Assembly: GCF_937616625.2 (NCBI RefSeq)
Contig: NC_065573.1
Coordinates: 16,135,001 to 16,199,000 of the forward strand
DNA: 64,000 nt
Reading direction: 5' to 3'
From: Mercurialis annua
Lineage: Eukaryota; Streptophyta; Magnoliopsida; Malpighiales; Euphorbiaceae
The first letter of the stretch is position 1. Each line of letters opens with the position of its first letter. This document shows positions 54,586-64,000 of the stretch, in pieces. The notes beneath the pieces are model-generated. The model did no database searches. It was not told the DNA's origin and saw nothing but the letters and a program-made list of their open reading frames with translations. Both the position numbers and the translations under genes were made by a program.

Positions 54586-57075
54586 CTATTCTTCCTTCTT
54601 TTCGGTCTTGTTTTCTTGGAGATCCACCACTGACTCATCATAGCACTTCTTGGCTATTCCTTGGTCTCCTCTCAGCGTCACTACTCCCTTTTCAGTCGGT
54701 ACCTTCATTGCCAGTGCTCTGATGCTGGTTACCGCTGCCGAGTCATGGAGGAAAGGTCTTCCTAGGATGGCATTATATGTCAATTCCATGTCCACTATGT
54801 TAAATAGTGACATGATTTTCTTGTTCATTCCTCTTTCTGGGCCGATTATTACTTCCAAGGTGACTGCTCCCAGCGGGGTGATGGAGGGTCCACCGAGTCC
54901 TGATAGCGGAATTGGGACTCGGCGTAACCTTGACGCTGTTCCTCCCAACATTTTGTATGCTGCATTTGTCATGAGGTTTACTGCACTTCCTTCGTCGATA
55001 AGGATCCGCTCCATGTTCCAATTTTCAATGATAGTAGTCACTACCAAAGCATCGTTGTGAGGTGCTTTGACGTGTTCATAGTCTTCTACATCGAAGATCA
55101 CTGGCGGCATGTGAGTTTCTCGTATGTTCATTACTTCCTTCCTCTGCTTCCTCCTGATCGTGGAGCTACTATGCCCTCCACCATTAATCATGTGTATGGT
55201 TCCCAGAATTTTGGATGGGCGCTCGTCTTCCTTTTCTTTTGGCTTGTCTTCTCTGTTTCTTTTTTCTCCCTTGTCATTGCTCTTCTCTTTTCGGGCCACA
55301 AATTTCCTCAGTTCGCCTGTGTCGATCATTCTTTCGATCTCGACCTTTAAGTCTCTGCAGCTATCTGTTTCGTGTCCGTAATCGTCGTGAAATTTGCAGT
55401 ACTTTCTGGTGTCTCTTGCTTCTGCTTTCATTTTGGGTGGCCATACCACGTTTTTGATGTTTTCTTTGATCCACATGAGGACATTAGTTCGGCTGGTGTT
55501 TAATGGAGTGAAGTTATTCTCATCATCTCTGGGATCGTATCTCGATTCATATCTTGTCTGGGGGGCGAATCGTCTGCTTTCTTCGGGTCTTCCTCTCCTG
55601 TCATCAGGTTTGGACTTGGTTTTTTCTCTGGATCTCTCTTTTGATTCTTTTCCTTTTGCTTCCTTTCCGCGAATCGCCCTTCGCCCTTCGTCTAACTCGA
55701 AGTATTTCTGAGCTATGCCCATTAAGTTCGAGAAAGTTGTGGGTTTATTGACTAGCAGCTTGTCCACCAGCTTTCCGAATCGCGTCCCGTCTCGCAATGC
55801 TTCTGTCGCCATGTCGACGTTCAGGTTGTCTATCTTCATAGCTTGCTTGTTGAATCGTTCGATGTAGCTTCGCAGGGTTTCTCCTTCTTCTTGGATACAG
55901 GCTCTTAGGATACTGGTAGTGGTTTTAGCTGGGATGTTTGTGAGATATCTGTTGAGGAATTCTGTTGAAAGCGAAGCGAAGCTTTTGATCGAGCCTGGTT
56001 TTAATTTGTTATACCATCTCTGGGCTGTGCCCGTGAGCGTGGTAGGGAAAACCCTGCAAAGGATGGCGTCCGATACGCTGAGTAGCCCCATGGTCGCTGT
56101 GAACCTAGAGGTATGGTCTCGGGGGTCTCCTTCCCCATTGAAAATTGGCAAGGTCGGCAGCTTCATGCTGTGCGGGATGGTTTCCTCCATGATCTCGGGC
56201 GAGAGGGGTGATCCTTTCAACCTGAGGTCCTCTATGTCCAATTCTTCAGATTTTAGTTTTTTGAGCGCTTTGGCGATCTTCTCTTCTAAATCTTCTTCCA
56301 CCACATATGTGGCTTTGCTTTTTTGGGGTGTCTCTGACGATTCGCCCTCTCCTTCTTGGTGTTTTTTCTTATTTTGTTCTTTCCCTGCATCTCTTTCTTG
56401 TCGCTTACTCCTTGGTGGGGCGTCTTCTTTTTCCTTCACCCTTCGTTCGTCTCTTTTCGTATTCAGACCGCTTCGGGCGTCCTCCTGGTTGTGCTCATTT
56501 CTGGGTGCCTCCGGTGATTCCTCGTTAGATTTTTCTCTGTCAGGACTTTCCTCTTCGCTGGTTTCCTTTTCTCGCTGGTTTCTTGCTTCGTTCCTTTCTT
56601 CGTTTCCTCTGGTCCGAGGTTCCTTGCTTTTGTTGTTTTCTGCCCTTGTCTCCCGTCGGCCTGGGTTTGCATTTCCTGTTCTTTCTCTTCTTCTGGGAGC
56701 TGTAGGGCTGAAGTTTTCCCTTAGCATTTTCATAGTTTCTTCGTGCCTGTCGTTTGTTCTTTTGGCCTCATTAGCCAATCTGTCAAGATTTGCCTGTACA
56801 GATTCTAGTATCTTTTTCAGCATTTCGCTGTGTGGATCTTGTGCCGCTGCATTTGGTGCTTGTTCTTCAGTGCTTAGGTTGAAAGCAATTGGGATGCTTC
56901 CTCTTATTGGATTAGTTTGGTACTGGGGTGTTGAGAAAGAGAGCCCTCTGGTGTTGCTTTTTTCCCCGGAGTTGAGAAGCCCGTCTTCCGTCACGTTGAT
57001 TATCTCCGGAGTGCTTTTTGGGTCCATTGGTTGTTTGTCTTTCAGGTTTACTCTTTCAGAAGTCATCTTCTTCAA
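54586..57075 (-). CDS. Gypsy gag-protease polyprotein
   Basis: Uninterrupted 829-residue frame; ATG at 57075 (MKKM) or 57066 (MTSERVN). Order: N-terminal region with a heptad-like segment (about 80-120), a long charged Glu/Arg/Lys linker (about 125-270), gag capsid-like domain (about 300-460: FNGEGDPRDHTSRF, TGTAQRWYNKL, EEGETLRSYIERFN), a single atypical zinc knuckle (CKFHDDYGHETDSC, about 555-570), and a retropepsin-like domain (about 640-790) with ILIDEGSAVNLM and YNAILGRPFL. The usual catalytic triad Asp-Ser/Thr-Gly reads Asp-Glu-Gly here. The frame ends with an acidic/basic tail after the protease, with no RT. It would supply particle protein to the element's RNA, while the other enzymes must come from a relative. 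Confidence 0.93.
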   Translation of the reverse strand: MKKMTSERVNLKDKQPMDPKSTPEIINVTEDGLLNSGEKSNTRGLSFSTPQYQTNPIRGSIPIAFNLSTEEQAPNAAAQDPHSEMLKKILESVQANLDRLANEAKRTNDRHEETMKMLRENFSPTAPRRRERTGNANPGRRETRAENNKSKEPRTRGNEERNEARNQREKETSEEESPDREKSNEESPEAPRNEHNQEDARSGLNTKRDERRVKEKEDAPPRSKRQERDAGKEQNKKKHQEGEGESSETPQKSKATYVVEEDLEEKIAKALKKLKSEELDIEDLRLKGSPLSPEIMEETIPHSMKLPTLPIFNGEGDPRDHTSRFTATMGLLSVSDAILCRVFPTTLTGTAQRWYNKLKPGSIKSFASLSTEFLNRYLTNIPAKTTTSILRACIQEEGETLRSYIERFNKQAMKIDNLNVDMATEALRDGTRFGKLVDKLLVNKPTTFSNLMGIAQKYFELDEGRRAIRGKEAKGKESKERSREKTKSKPDDRRGRPEESRRFAPQTRYESRYDPRDDENNFTPLNTSRTNVLMWIKENIKNVVWPPKMKAEARDTRKYCKFHDDYGHETDSCRDLKVEIERMIDTGELRKFVARKEKSNDKGEKRNREDKPKEKEDERPSKILGTIHMINGGGHSSSTIRRKQRKEVMNIRETHMPPVIFDVEDYEHVKAPHNDALVVTTIIENWNMERILIDEGSAVNLMTNAAYKMLGGTASRLRRVPIPLSGLGGPSITPLGAVTLEVIIGPERGMNKKIMSLFNIVDMELTYNAILGRPFLHDSAAVTSIRALAMKVPTEKGVVTLRGDQGIAKKCYDESVVDLQENKTEKKEE

Positions 57076-57131
57076 TGAGATTTGTTTTTGAGTTCAGAAA
57101 AGCTCCTTCTTTTGAAGTTTAGTTAAGCTTT

Positions 57132-57149
57132 TCCCACAGACGGCGCCAA
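57132..57149 (-). other. Primer-binding site of the Gypsy derivative
   Basis: Minus strand TTGGCGCCGTCTGTGGG starts immediately inside the 5' LTR. The TGGCGCC start is common in plant Gypsy elements; the exact tRNA was not assigned. Confidence 0.8.
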
Positions 57150-57150
57150 T

Positions 57151-57743
57151 TGATGGAGTCTGCCTTCTGAACCTGTGAGTGAACCTGCAAAACAGGGTAG
57201 AAGCTAACCGGACGGTGGTTGTCCGATTAACTCTCCGATGCTAAAGTCAGTCTAGAGCTTTGAGCAGCGTTTTGAGTATATGAATGTAATTGTGATTCTA
57301 GGCATACCTCGCGCTCCTTTTATAGTAGTCGAATATACCTAGTAGAGTTGTATTAGGCAGGTGAATCCTACTTTGTAGGGATTCGGCCGTATCGTAGGGA
57401 TTCTCCTGATTTGTCGAGATCTACCTTAATCTGATAAGAGTCCTATTTAGGAACGTCTTCCTAAATAGTCTTATCTTCCTAAAGTAGAGCTTATCCTTCC
57501 ATATGTAGTGTTTGTGTCCAAATAGGACAATATTTCCATATTCAGTCGTTTACCCGAATCCCGGACCTGACGCGCTCTTGGCGGATCATGTGGGATTCGG
57601 TCTTTATTAGAGTATTACCGAATCTTAGAGATTCGGCATCTCCTCCGTATCTTTCGGTCTTCAGGGGGAGTCCGGCGTCGCCTGAGAGTGGATCCCCTGC
57701 AACTCGGCTCCATTATACTTTCAGTAGGATTCGGTATCCATCA
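57151..57743 (-). repeat. 5' LTR of the Gypsy derivative
   Basis: 593 bp, followed by CTAAT at 57744-57748. It contains the promoter for the gag transcript; no clear canonical TATA box apart from a CTATAAAAGG motif on the minus strand near 57314-57323. Confidence 0.95.
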
Positions 57744-57861
57744 CTAATCATTCCATCAAAAATCAAAAGTCTTAACTAATCAAATTCTGTTTTGAAGACA
57801 TATCGGTTTTTATTAAAGATTCTTTTCATAAATATCTCACTTTTAAAAAAAATTATAAAAA

Positions 57862-57950
57862 TACTCCTTTTTGGTAGTTTATTAATGGATTATTGTTATA
57901 ATCAATTAATAAACTAAAATAATCCATTAATAAACTACCAAAAAAGAATA
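57862..57950. repeat. Near-perfect hairpin of about 33-bp arms
   Basis: Left arm 57862-57894 (includes GGTAGTTTATTAATGGATTA) and right arm 57918-57950 are reverse complements with few mismatches; the loop is 23 nt and itself contains ATTAATAAACTA. AT-rich and non-coding, within a larger AT-rich intergenic stretch (57749-58103). Confidence 0.8.
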
Positions 57951-58103
57951 TTTTTACAATATTTTTAAAAAGTTAATTGAAAGAGGAAATTACATGGTAT
58001 ACTCCTTTTCCCTAAAACTTTGTAAAATTACTCCTACTAAAAGTACTTTGGCAAGCGTGCGTGATTCCTAATTTCCATTTTCATATTTACGCCTTTGTAT
58101 ATA

Positions 58104-58912
58104 CTAGTTTCGCATTACGTGCTACGCACGTGGCTCGTGGTGTGATTTGTCAATTATATATTAATTAAATTTATTATAATAATACAAATTTATGTTATTT
58201 ATAATCAATATTAAATCAGTGTTAAAAATAAATAAAATATTTTAATTAATTTTTAAATCAATTGACGTTAATAATATTTATTTATAATTTGGTATGTTAA
58301 CTAAATGTATTATAATTATACCAATATATTTTATATATGTGAATAAATCACAGGTTATGGAGAGGAAATAATAATACTTTGATTAAAGAATATGTATAAA
58401 GTTATTAGTTAATTTTTACTTAAATTAGCAATAGATGATGGATAGTAAAATGATACAGAGTCCGTCTTGTGGAAAAGTTTTACTCCAAAATATATGATAG
58501 ATTATGATGAAATGTTTGTCCATGTTGCTGTATTGCTTTTGTTCATACTATTTTAGCCATTTCTGCTATTAAATATTGGACTTTGTTTGAAATTATGAAA
58601 GTATATAACAGCTCCTTCTGGTTATGATCATCCACCAAGCAAATTATGCCTTCTCCTCAATGGGTAGCATAATTTCGTATAATAATATAGTAGTTGTATG
58701 CGCATAAGACTCTTAAGAAGTTTATGCAATAATGTATCCAAATTAAACTCTAATTGTATCTTATCTTTATTAATAAATAAATACATTAATTTATAGATAA
58801 TTAGATAAAGACTATAAAACCTTCATTTAACTAATCAATTAGTAATAACATATAAAGGGCTATTTTGTAAATGTGCCTATCCCCCCATCCGTGCTTTTAT
58901 ATATAGTATAGA
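58104..58912 (-). mobile_element. Non-autonomous Helitron
   Basis: 809 bp. On the minus strand it starts TCTATACTATAT (58912) after an A and ends CTAG (58104) before a T, the A/T insertion pattern of Helitrons. A GC-rich hairpin ACGTGC-GTA-GCACGT lies about 11 nt before the CTAG. The interior is AT-rich without a Rep/helicase frame. Confidence 0.85.
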
Positions 58913-59064
58913 TATGCATGCATGTGATACTTTTTTTTGTTTATTTAATAACACTAATTGTTTTTATTCTTCCTTAATTATTAATTAAATTGATTTTTTT
59001 TCTTAGTCTTTTAGTATCACTTAGATTTGAATTTATTATAATTTCAATATCACACTGAAATATA

Positions 59065-59342
59065 CTCTTTCCGTTCTAATAGAGTTGTCCACTTTAAAAA
59101 AAATTATCTTAAAATTTTTGTCCACTTTTAAAAATTAACAACTTTGACACTGAATTTTTCTATACTACCTCTATTGAAAATCCACTAATGAATAAATTAA
59201 AAGTAAATTGTAATTGAACCCTATATTAAATAAGGGTATGATAAGAAAAGTACGAAAAAATTTACAAAATCCGAAACAATGATTGTTTTTCTTAAACTGT
59301 ATGATAAAGGTAAAGTGCGCAACTATATTAAGATGAAGAGAG
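59065..59342. mobile_element. Degenerate Stowaway MITE
   Basis: Diverged relative of the 23012-23293 element: CTCTTTCCGTTCTAATAGAG at the left, TA flanks at 59063-59064 and 59343-59344, and internal blocks (AATCCACTAATGA, TAAATTGTAA) shared with that copy. Confidence 0.85.
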
Positions 59343-59364
59343 TATTTTGGATTGACTTAAAAAA

Positions 59365-59736
59365 AGGCTTAATGTTTTAAAAAAATCCTGACCTTTCGTC
59401 CCCTTTTCAATCCTACCCTGACGTTGCAAATCTGTCAATTTTACCCTATTTTGCATTTTTTCATTTCAATTGTACCCTAAAACAAAAAACTGATCTTTTT
59501 TTATTTGGCGAAAAATTTCTAAATTGACTCTTTTTGCATTATATTAACTTTTTTATATTGAATTGACCATTTTAAAAAAAAATTGAACTTTTGTCAAATA
59601 AATAAAGATCAATTTTATGCTTCAGGGTACAATTGAAATAAAAAAATGCAAACTGGAGTAAAATTAAAAAAATTTCAACGTCAGCGTAGGATTAAAAAGG
59701 GGATAAAAGGTCGGGGTTTTTTAAGGCATTAAGCCT
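59365..59736. mobile_element. Foldback MITE (TTAAGGCTTAAT family), copy 2
   Basis: Ends AGGCTTAATG and CATTAAGCCT; shares CTGACCTTTCGTCCCC, CTACCCTGACGTTGC and TCAATTTTACCC with the 25391-25769 copy along its full length. 372 bp. It sits about 20 bp after the Stowaway at 59065. Confidence 0.87.
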
Positions 59737-62700
59737 AAAAAATAATGGTATAGCTAATTTTTTGTTTAATTATTTTTCTTATTCTTTTAATTGTTTCTCT
59801 TTTTTATTTAAATGTTTTAACCATTTGTTCGTTATTTATATAATTTTTAACCGATCAAAATTATCTGCACCATCTCAAAAAAAAAATTAATATTGGTGTT
59901 TATCTAAATAATATTTTATCAATATAATATTATAAAAAATATTTTTAGTGAAATTATTTATATTTTACTTTTACTTTTATAATTTGATTATTGTAAATAT
60001 TGTTAAATAAAATAATTTAATATTTTTTCCTTTTTTTATTATATTTATTTATAAATATACAAATTAACGATTGAAGAGCAACTAAAATAAAAAGCATAAT
60101 AAAATAAATTAAAAATAATAATTAAAGAGTAATCAATAAGCAACTAAAGAGAAAGAAATAATCAACTAAAAAGCAATCAAAGAGCAACCAATAATCAACT
60201 AAAAACAACCAAATATACTAAAAAGACATTAAAAACTAACTAAATATAGTATTTATACAACTAAAGAGCGAGCAACCATAAAGCAACTAAGAATAACCAT
60301 AAAGCAATTAAAAACCAACTAAAGAGAGATTAAAAAAATAAAGAGCAATTAAAAAATAATTAAAAAGTGAAAAAAAAAAAGCAACTATAAAGCAACCAAA
60401 AAACAACTAAATAATTGAAGTTAAATCTATTAGTCGACATATCCATCATTTTCTCACTTCTTTCAAAAGAAAAAATGCATTCAATTATTTCTTTTAAAAG
60501 AAATGGAACAATTAAAAGGCAAATAAAGAAGAACTAAAAACAACAAAACAATTGAAAAATTACTAAAGAGAAACTAAAGAACAATAAATTAAAAAATAAA
60601 AATTTATGTCACAAAATGTTAAATGTTTTTTAAAAATCTACACAAATGTGTAATATAAATAAGCAGTACATATCTTACAAATATTATTTTATCTTATAAA
60701 AAATATTGAATTAAATTAAATTAATTTTATTAAAAATAAAGAAATTATATTATTGTGAAATGTAAAATTAAATGAAAAGTGTCAATATATAATGATTTAA
60801 TAAAATAATGATAAACTATTAAATAGAGATAAGTTAAAAAAATGACAAGTGTTTTAGTGTATAGAACAAGTGTCCACATATGAACAATTAAAAAATTAAA
60901 AATAACAAGTGTTTTATAAATATAAATAAATTTATTAATAATAGAGAACATACCACTAATTATAGTAATAGTGGTATATTTTGAATGAATTAACAGAGCA
61001 AAGACCATACACGTCCAATGAAATAAGTTAAACCAACATAAAAAGCGTATCTTTGCAAAATTAATAATACAAAAGGAGTAAGTATGTTGATATAATAGTC
61101 GGAGCGTATAAATACAAAGCATTTGACTAAAAAGAGTAATTATGGAAAAAGCCCTAATTAAAAAGAGAAAATTACCCCTGTTACGCCATTTTGATTAATC
61201 TTTTTAAGATTAGCTGTTCAAAAATTTTATTAGCAAGCGTGCTCTTTTTTGACTATTTTCTTTCAAAACTACGCTTTTTTTCAAATGGTTATATGAGTAT
61301 GCTTTTGTTTGTTTGCTAGAATAATTGTGCATTTATTAGATTCATTATGTCCATTTCATCTTAATTTTGCCAAACCAATACAACTAATTTGTATTTCTTT
61401 TCTAGACTGACTTATTTATTAATTACAAATATTATTATTTCTGTCAACTCAATAATATCAATTTTTTGTTTATTAGTAATTTTTTTATTCTTTTATTCAA
61501 CCTTATTCATTTGATTTTTGTTTTTCATATTTATTTTATAATTTCAATTTTTATATTTTTATTTATTTATTTCTTATTAACATAATAAATCTTAAAATAA
61601 ATCCATTTTTTATAAGTTTAAATTACATAAATTATTATATGATTAATGTTAGTTATCAAATTTTACCATTGTATATGATTAATATATTTAATAGTTTTTT
61701 ATTTAATTTTTTTTATTTGGACACTTGTTATTTAATTTTAAACATTCATTTTTAATAATTAAACACATATTTTTTTCCTTTTTCTTAATTTAGACATTTA
61801 TCTTTTATAGTCAAATCTTATTATTTGCACTTTTAGTTTTTTTTTAACTTAGACCATTATCTTTTATATTTATAAAAAATTTATAAATAAAAATAATTTT
61901 GTTAAACAATTGTTTTTAAATACTGTAAAAACTAAATCCCCATTAAAAAAGAAGCAAAAAGGAAATAAAATATAAGAAGTAAAAAAGCAATTAAAAAGCA
62001 AATAATGAGTCACTAATAATCAACCACTAAACTATTAATAATCAATCAAAAAACAAGCTATCAAAAATCAATCAAAGAGAAACTAATGAGCAACCAAAAA
62101 TCAACCAGCAATTCACTAATAATCAATCAAAAAACAACTGAAAGCGATACGAAAATTAAAAAATTCATTTTTTGTAATTAGCAGATGGTTTTTTTTTCAA
62201 TTGTGTCACTTAAATAATATAATTCAATTGCCTTTTGATTTTTTGTTTTTAACTTTCTTTGCTAACTCACAATTGGATATCATTCTCTTCTTTTTAATTT
62301 GATTTATCAATACCTATAAATCATGTTTAAAGATTTTTTTTTTAAATTTTAATGGGAAGAATGTCACAAAAGACAGTTTCAGAAATTAAAATTAAACTTA
62401 ATAATATAATATGAAAATAATTGTTTAGTAACATAACCCAATTAGTTATAACAGACTAAGATTAATGCAATATTATCATTGATAATATATAAGCTTTATA
62501 TAATTAGTTTAGTTTAGGGGAATGGTAGCTATTGTTTAGTCAAATCATAGAATTTAATATAAAAAGTAAAAAAAAAACTTGAGAAATATTAAATAATACG
62601 AGTTTTACATTTAAAGGTGTAGAAGTTTAATAAAATGTTTATTTAAAATTAAAGAATATGTAACTTAAACATTAAGAATAAAATATTAAACCTCAAAAGT

Positions 62701-63199
62701 AAATTTATAAAATATAAATGTAAAAATTTAGAAATTATGGAAAGGGATTAAATCTTTTCATTTGAAATTACCTTACTTCTTTTTAAAATTAATTTATGAA
62801 AAAATAAATAACATAACATAATTTTTTAGTTTGTAAAAAATAATTTTGATATAAAAGTAACAGGTAAAATAAAGAAGGAGAGGGAAGAAAGATGTGAAGG
62901 GAAGAGGACGAAAGAAGACAACCAGATGCTTTAACTAATTTTGATGTATAATTGCTATTTTGTTCTTTTAAAAAGCGTATTGATGAATAAGAAACAATGT
63001 AAGCGTATAAACATAGAGGAAATTACACTCTATGCCTCATATTTTATAAAGTCATACATTAGTGACTCATAAATTATTTTTATGCAGTAATCTCTCATTA
63101 CTTTTTAAAAGTTTTCATCTTTACCTCAACACATTTTTAATCCTATTATACCCTTATACTGTCACGATATACACCTACTAATACTTCTCTTCTCTTGTA
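59737..63199. other. Extremely AT-rich intergenic DNA with A-rich motif arrays
   Basis: Two segments (about 60060-60600 and 61930-62160) consist of irregular repeats of words such as CAACTAAAGAGCAA, CAACCA and AATCAACTAAA, same orientation. The rest is over 80 percent A+T with poly(T) and poly(A) runs. The 125-codon minus-strand frame at 60745-61122 is a low-complexity Ile/Leu/Phe/Tyr translation and is not accepted as a gene. Confidence 0.5.
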
Positions 63200-63470
63200 C
63201 AATTACACGTGACTCACCAACAAAGTACCGAGGTCGCCGGCGACGGCGAGAATGTTTGAACAGGACTTTATTGGGGTAAGAGAGTTCGAGAGCTGTCTTA
63301 ACTCCGGTGATGAGATCAAAGGCGTATCTGAAAAGGGAGAGATTGATGTTGGTATCGCGCTCGACGGAGTTGAAAGGATGGAGGAGACGAGATTGGAAGC
63401 GTCACAGCTGGATATTGGCCGCCATATATGCTCCAAATCCGATCAATACTGCAGGTGATACTGAACTATG
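63200..63470. other. GC-richer island with possible gene fragment
   Basis: Base composition jumps at 63200-63470, with CG dinucleotides (GTCGCCGGCGACGGCGAG). Both strands have frames: plus 63252-63458 (68 codons, acidic) and minus 63203-63436 (77 codons, Ser-rich). The third-position pattern suggests an old coding exon, but no family was recognised and the piece is cut off by the AT-rich DNA and by the element starting at 63518. Confidence 0.35.
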
Positions 63471-63517
63471 GTAGATGCTACTACAATTATAAATTTTTAG
63501 AAGAATTGGTGCTTTGT

Positions 63518-64000
63518 TGTCACGACCCGATTCCCGGATCGAGACCGGCGCTAGGGAATGGGAGTGGTTGCTCCGAAACCCGTAGCAAGCCTTAAAATAA
63601 AATCCATTTTTCTCATTAAAAACAATTTAACTTTTCTTTTAAAAAGTTTTCTCTTATAATTTTGTTTCGAAATTCACTATAAATTTTTCGCGGAATAAAA
63701 TCATACACTTTAAATTCCGAAACGTAAATACTAGGTCAACCATTTCACGGGACCTCTTTTCCATTTCCACAACATGTCAATTTTTATAACCCTTTTTCAA
63801 AACGTTTTCAGGGTGAGACATGTAAATCACATTTATGCCACGTCGGGCCCACATACACATTTTTGACTCGATGCCAACAGTTTCATTACTGTTTTCCACA
63901 TTTATCTCGGTATCTCAAATACCCGAGAGGCATCACAAAAATACCATAATAAGCATGCATACATATATATAATATTAAAGCGATGAAAATAAAACAGAGT
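63518..64000. mobile_element. Start of a second LTR element sharing termini with the LARD (partial)
   Basis: Begins TGTCACGACCCGATTCC, and over the first ~75 bp matches the LARD LTR (GACCGGCGCTAGGGAATGGG, GTGGTTGCTCCGAAACCC), after which it diverges. It continues past the window end. By analogy it is an LTR read from its U5 end on the plus strand, so the element is probably on the minus strand. Short hairpins continue inside it, for example AACTTTT/AAAAAGTT near 63630 and CGGTAT/ATACCCG near 63907. Confidence 0.75.

Larger units (their letters stand above)
50916..57743 (-). mobile_element. Young non-autonomous Gypsy element with gag-protease and antisense gene
   Basis: 6,828 bp, CTAAT duplication, 593-bp LTRs (50916-51508 and 57151-57743) differing at 3 positions. 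The element strand is minus: primer-site context TTGGCGCCGTCTGTGGG at about 57132-57149 and a G-run polypurine tract (GCGGGGGGGCTAA on the minus strand, 51509-51521). It encodes one long gag-protease frame (minus) and a spliced gene on the opposite strand (plus), and no RT, RNase H or integrase lies between. An antisense gene next to the 3' LTR is known from Tat-lineage Gypsy elements, and gag-only non-autonomous elements are known as TR-GAG; this element combines both. Very recent insertion. Confidence 0.93.

Noticed and set aside
55919..57091. 390-codon plus-strand frame
   Set aside because: It is the antisense shadow of the intact gag frame (54586-57075), with Ser/Leu/Phe-rich composition produced by the Glu/Arg/Lys-rich gag linker.
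60745..61122. 125-codon minus-strand frame
   Set aside because: Over 75 percent A+T; composition dominated by Ile, Leu, Phe, Tyr, His and Thr; no motif. Explained by base composition.

Overview
The window looks like a repeat-rich piece of a eudicot nuclear genome. Evidence: spliced plant-type genes (subgroup Ib bHLH factor, L-type lectin receptor kinase, P-class PPR protein), a decayed plastid-type starch phosphorylase, a plastid-derived tRNA-Asn relic, and plant-type Copia, Gypsy, Helitron, Stowaway, CACTA and SINE copies. The species cannot be named from the sequence.

Region by region. 1-1887 is AT-rich DNA with a promoter-like stretch on the minus strand. 1888-13427 is one complete large LTR element (5-bp target duplication ACAAG, LTRs of 3.1-3.8 kb, tRNA-Met primer site, purine tract) lying on the minus strand. 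Its 4.6-kb interior codes for nothing recognisable, so it is a LARD-type non-autonomous element. It is packed with short perfect hairpins almost end to end. A 632-bp hAT-type MITE sits in one LTR. 13433-16604 holds AT-rich DNA and three small inverted-repeat elements. 16874-18687 is a three-exon Ib bHLH gene (iron-deficiency regulator family) on the minus strand, with a MITE in intron 2. 18999-22040 is wreckage of two Gypsy elements. 22040-26672 is intergenic with a Stowaway and two foldback elements. 26678-33155 is a decayed, complete-ended Copia element on the minus strand.

34600-38345 contains two fragments of a dead PHS1-type glucan phosphorylase gene on the minus strand. Between them lie two intronless minus-strand reading frames: an acidic protein of unknown function and a short YJU2/CWC16-type splicing-factor copy. 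38460-40226 is an intact PPR gene. 41151-41222 is a plastid trnN relic. 42312-45665 holds Gypsy and Copia debris. 47158-49751 is an apparently intact two-exon L-type lectin receptor kinase, followed by a tRNA-derived SINE.

50916-57743 is a very young (3 differences between 593-bp LTRs) non-autonomous Gypsy element. It encodes gag plus a protease-like domain on the minus strand. On the plus strand it carries a spliced antisense gene of the 'putative gypsy-type transposon' family, and it has no reverse transcriptase, RNase H or integrase. The two genes converge on a row of six short palindromes. 57749-63517 is extremely AT-rich with a Helitron and MITEs. At 63518 a second element begins that shares its terminal ~75 bp with the hairpin-rich LARD.

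The host genes (bHLH, PPR, LecRK, YJU2-like, unknown acidic protein) show no functional linkage to each other; they are islands between transposable elements. The two most unusual objects are the hairpin-saturated LARD and the gag-plus-antisense-gene Gypsy derivative.
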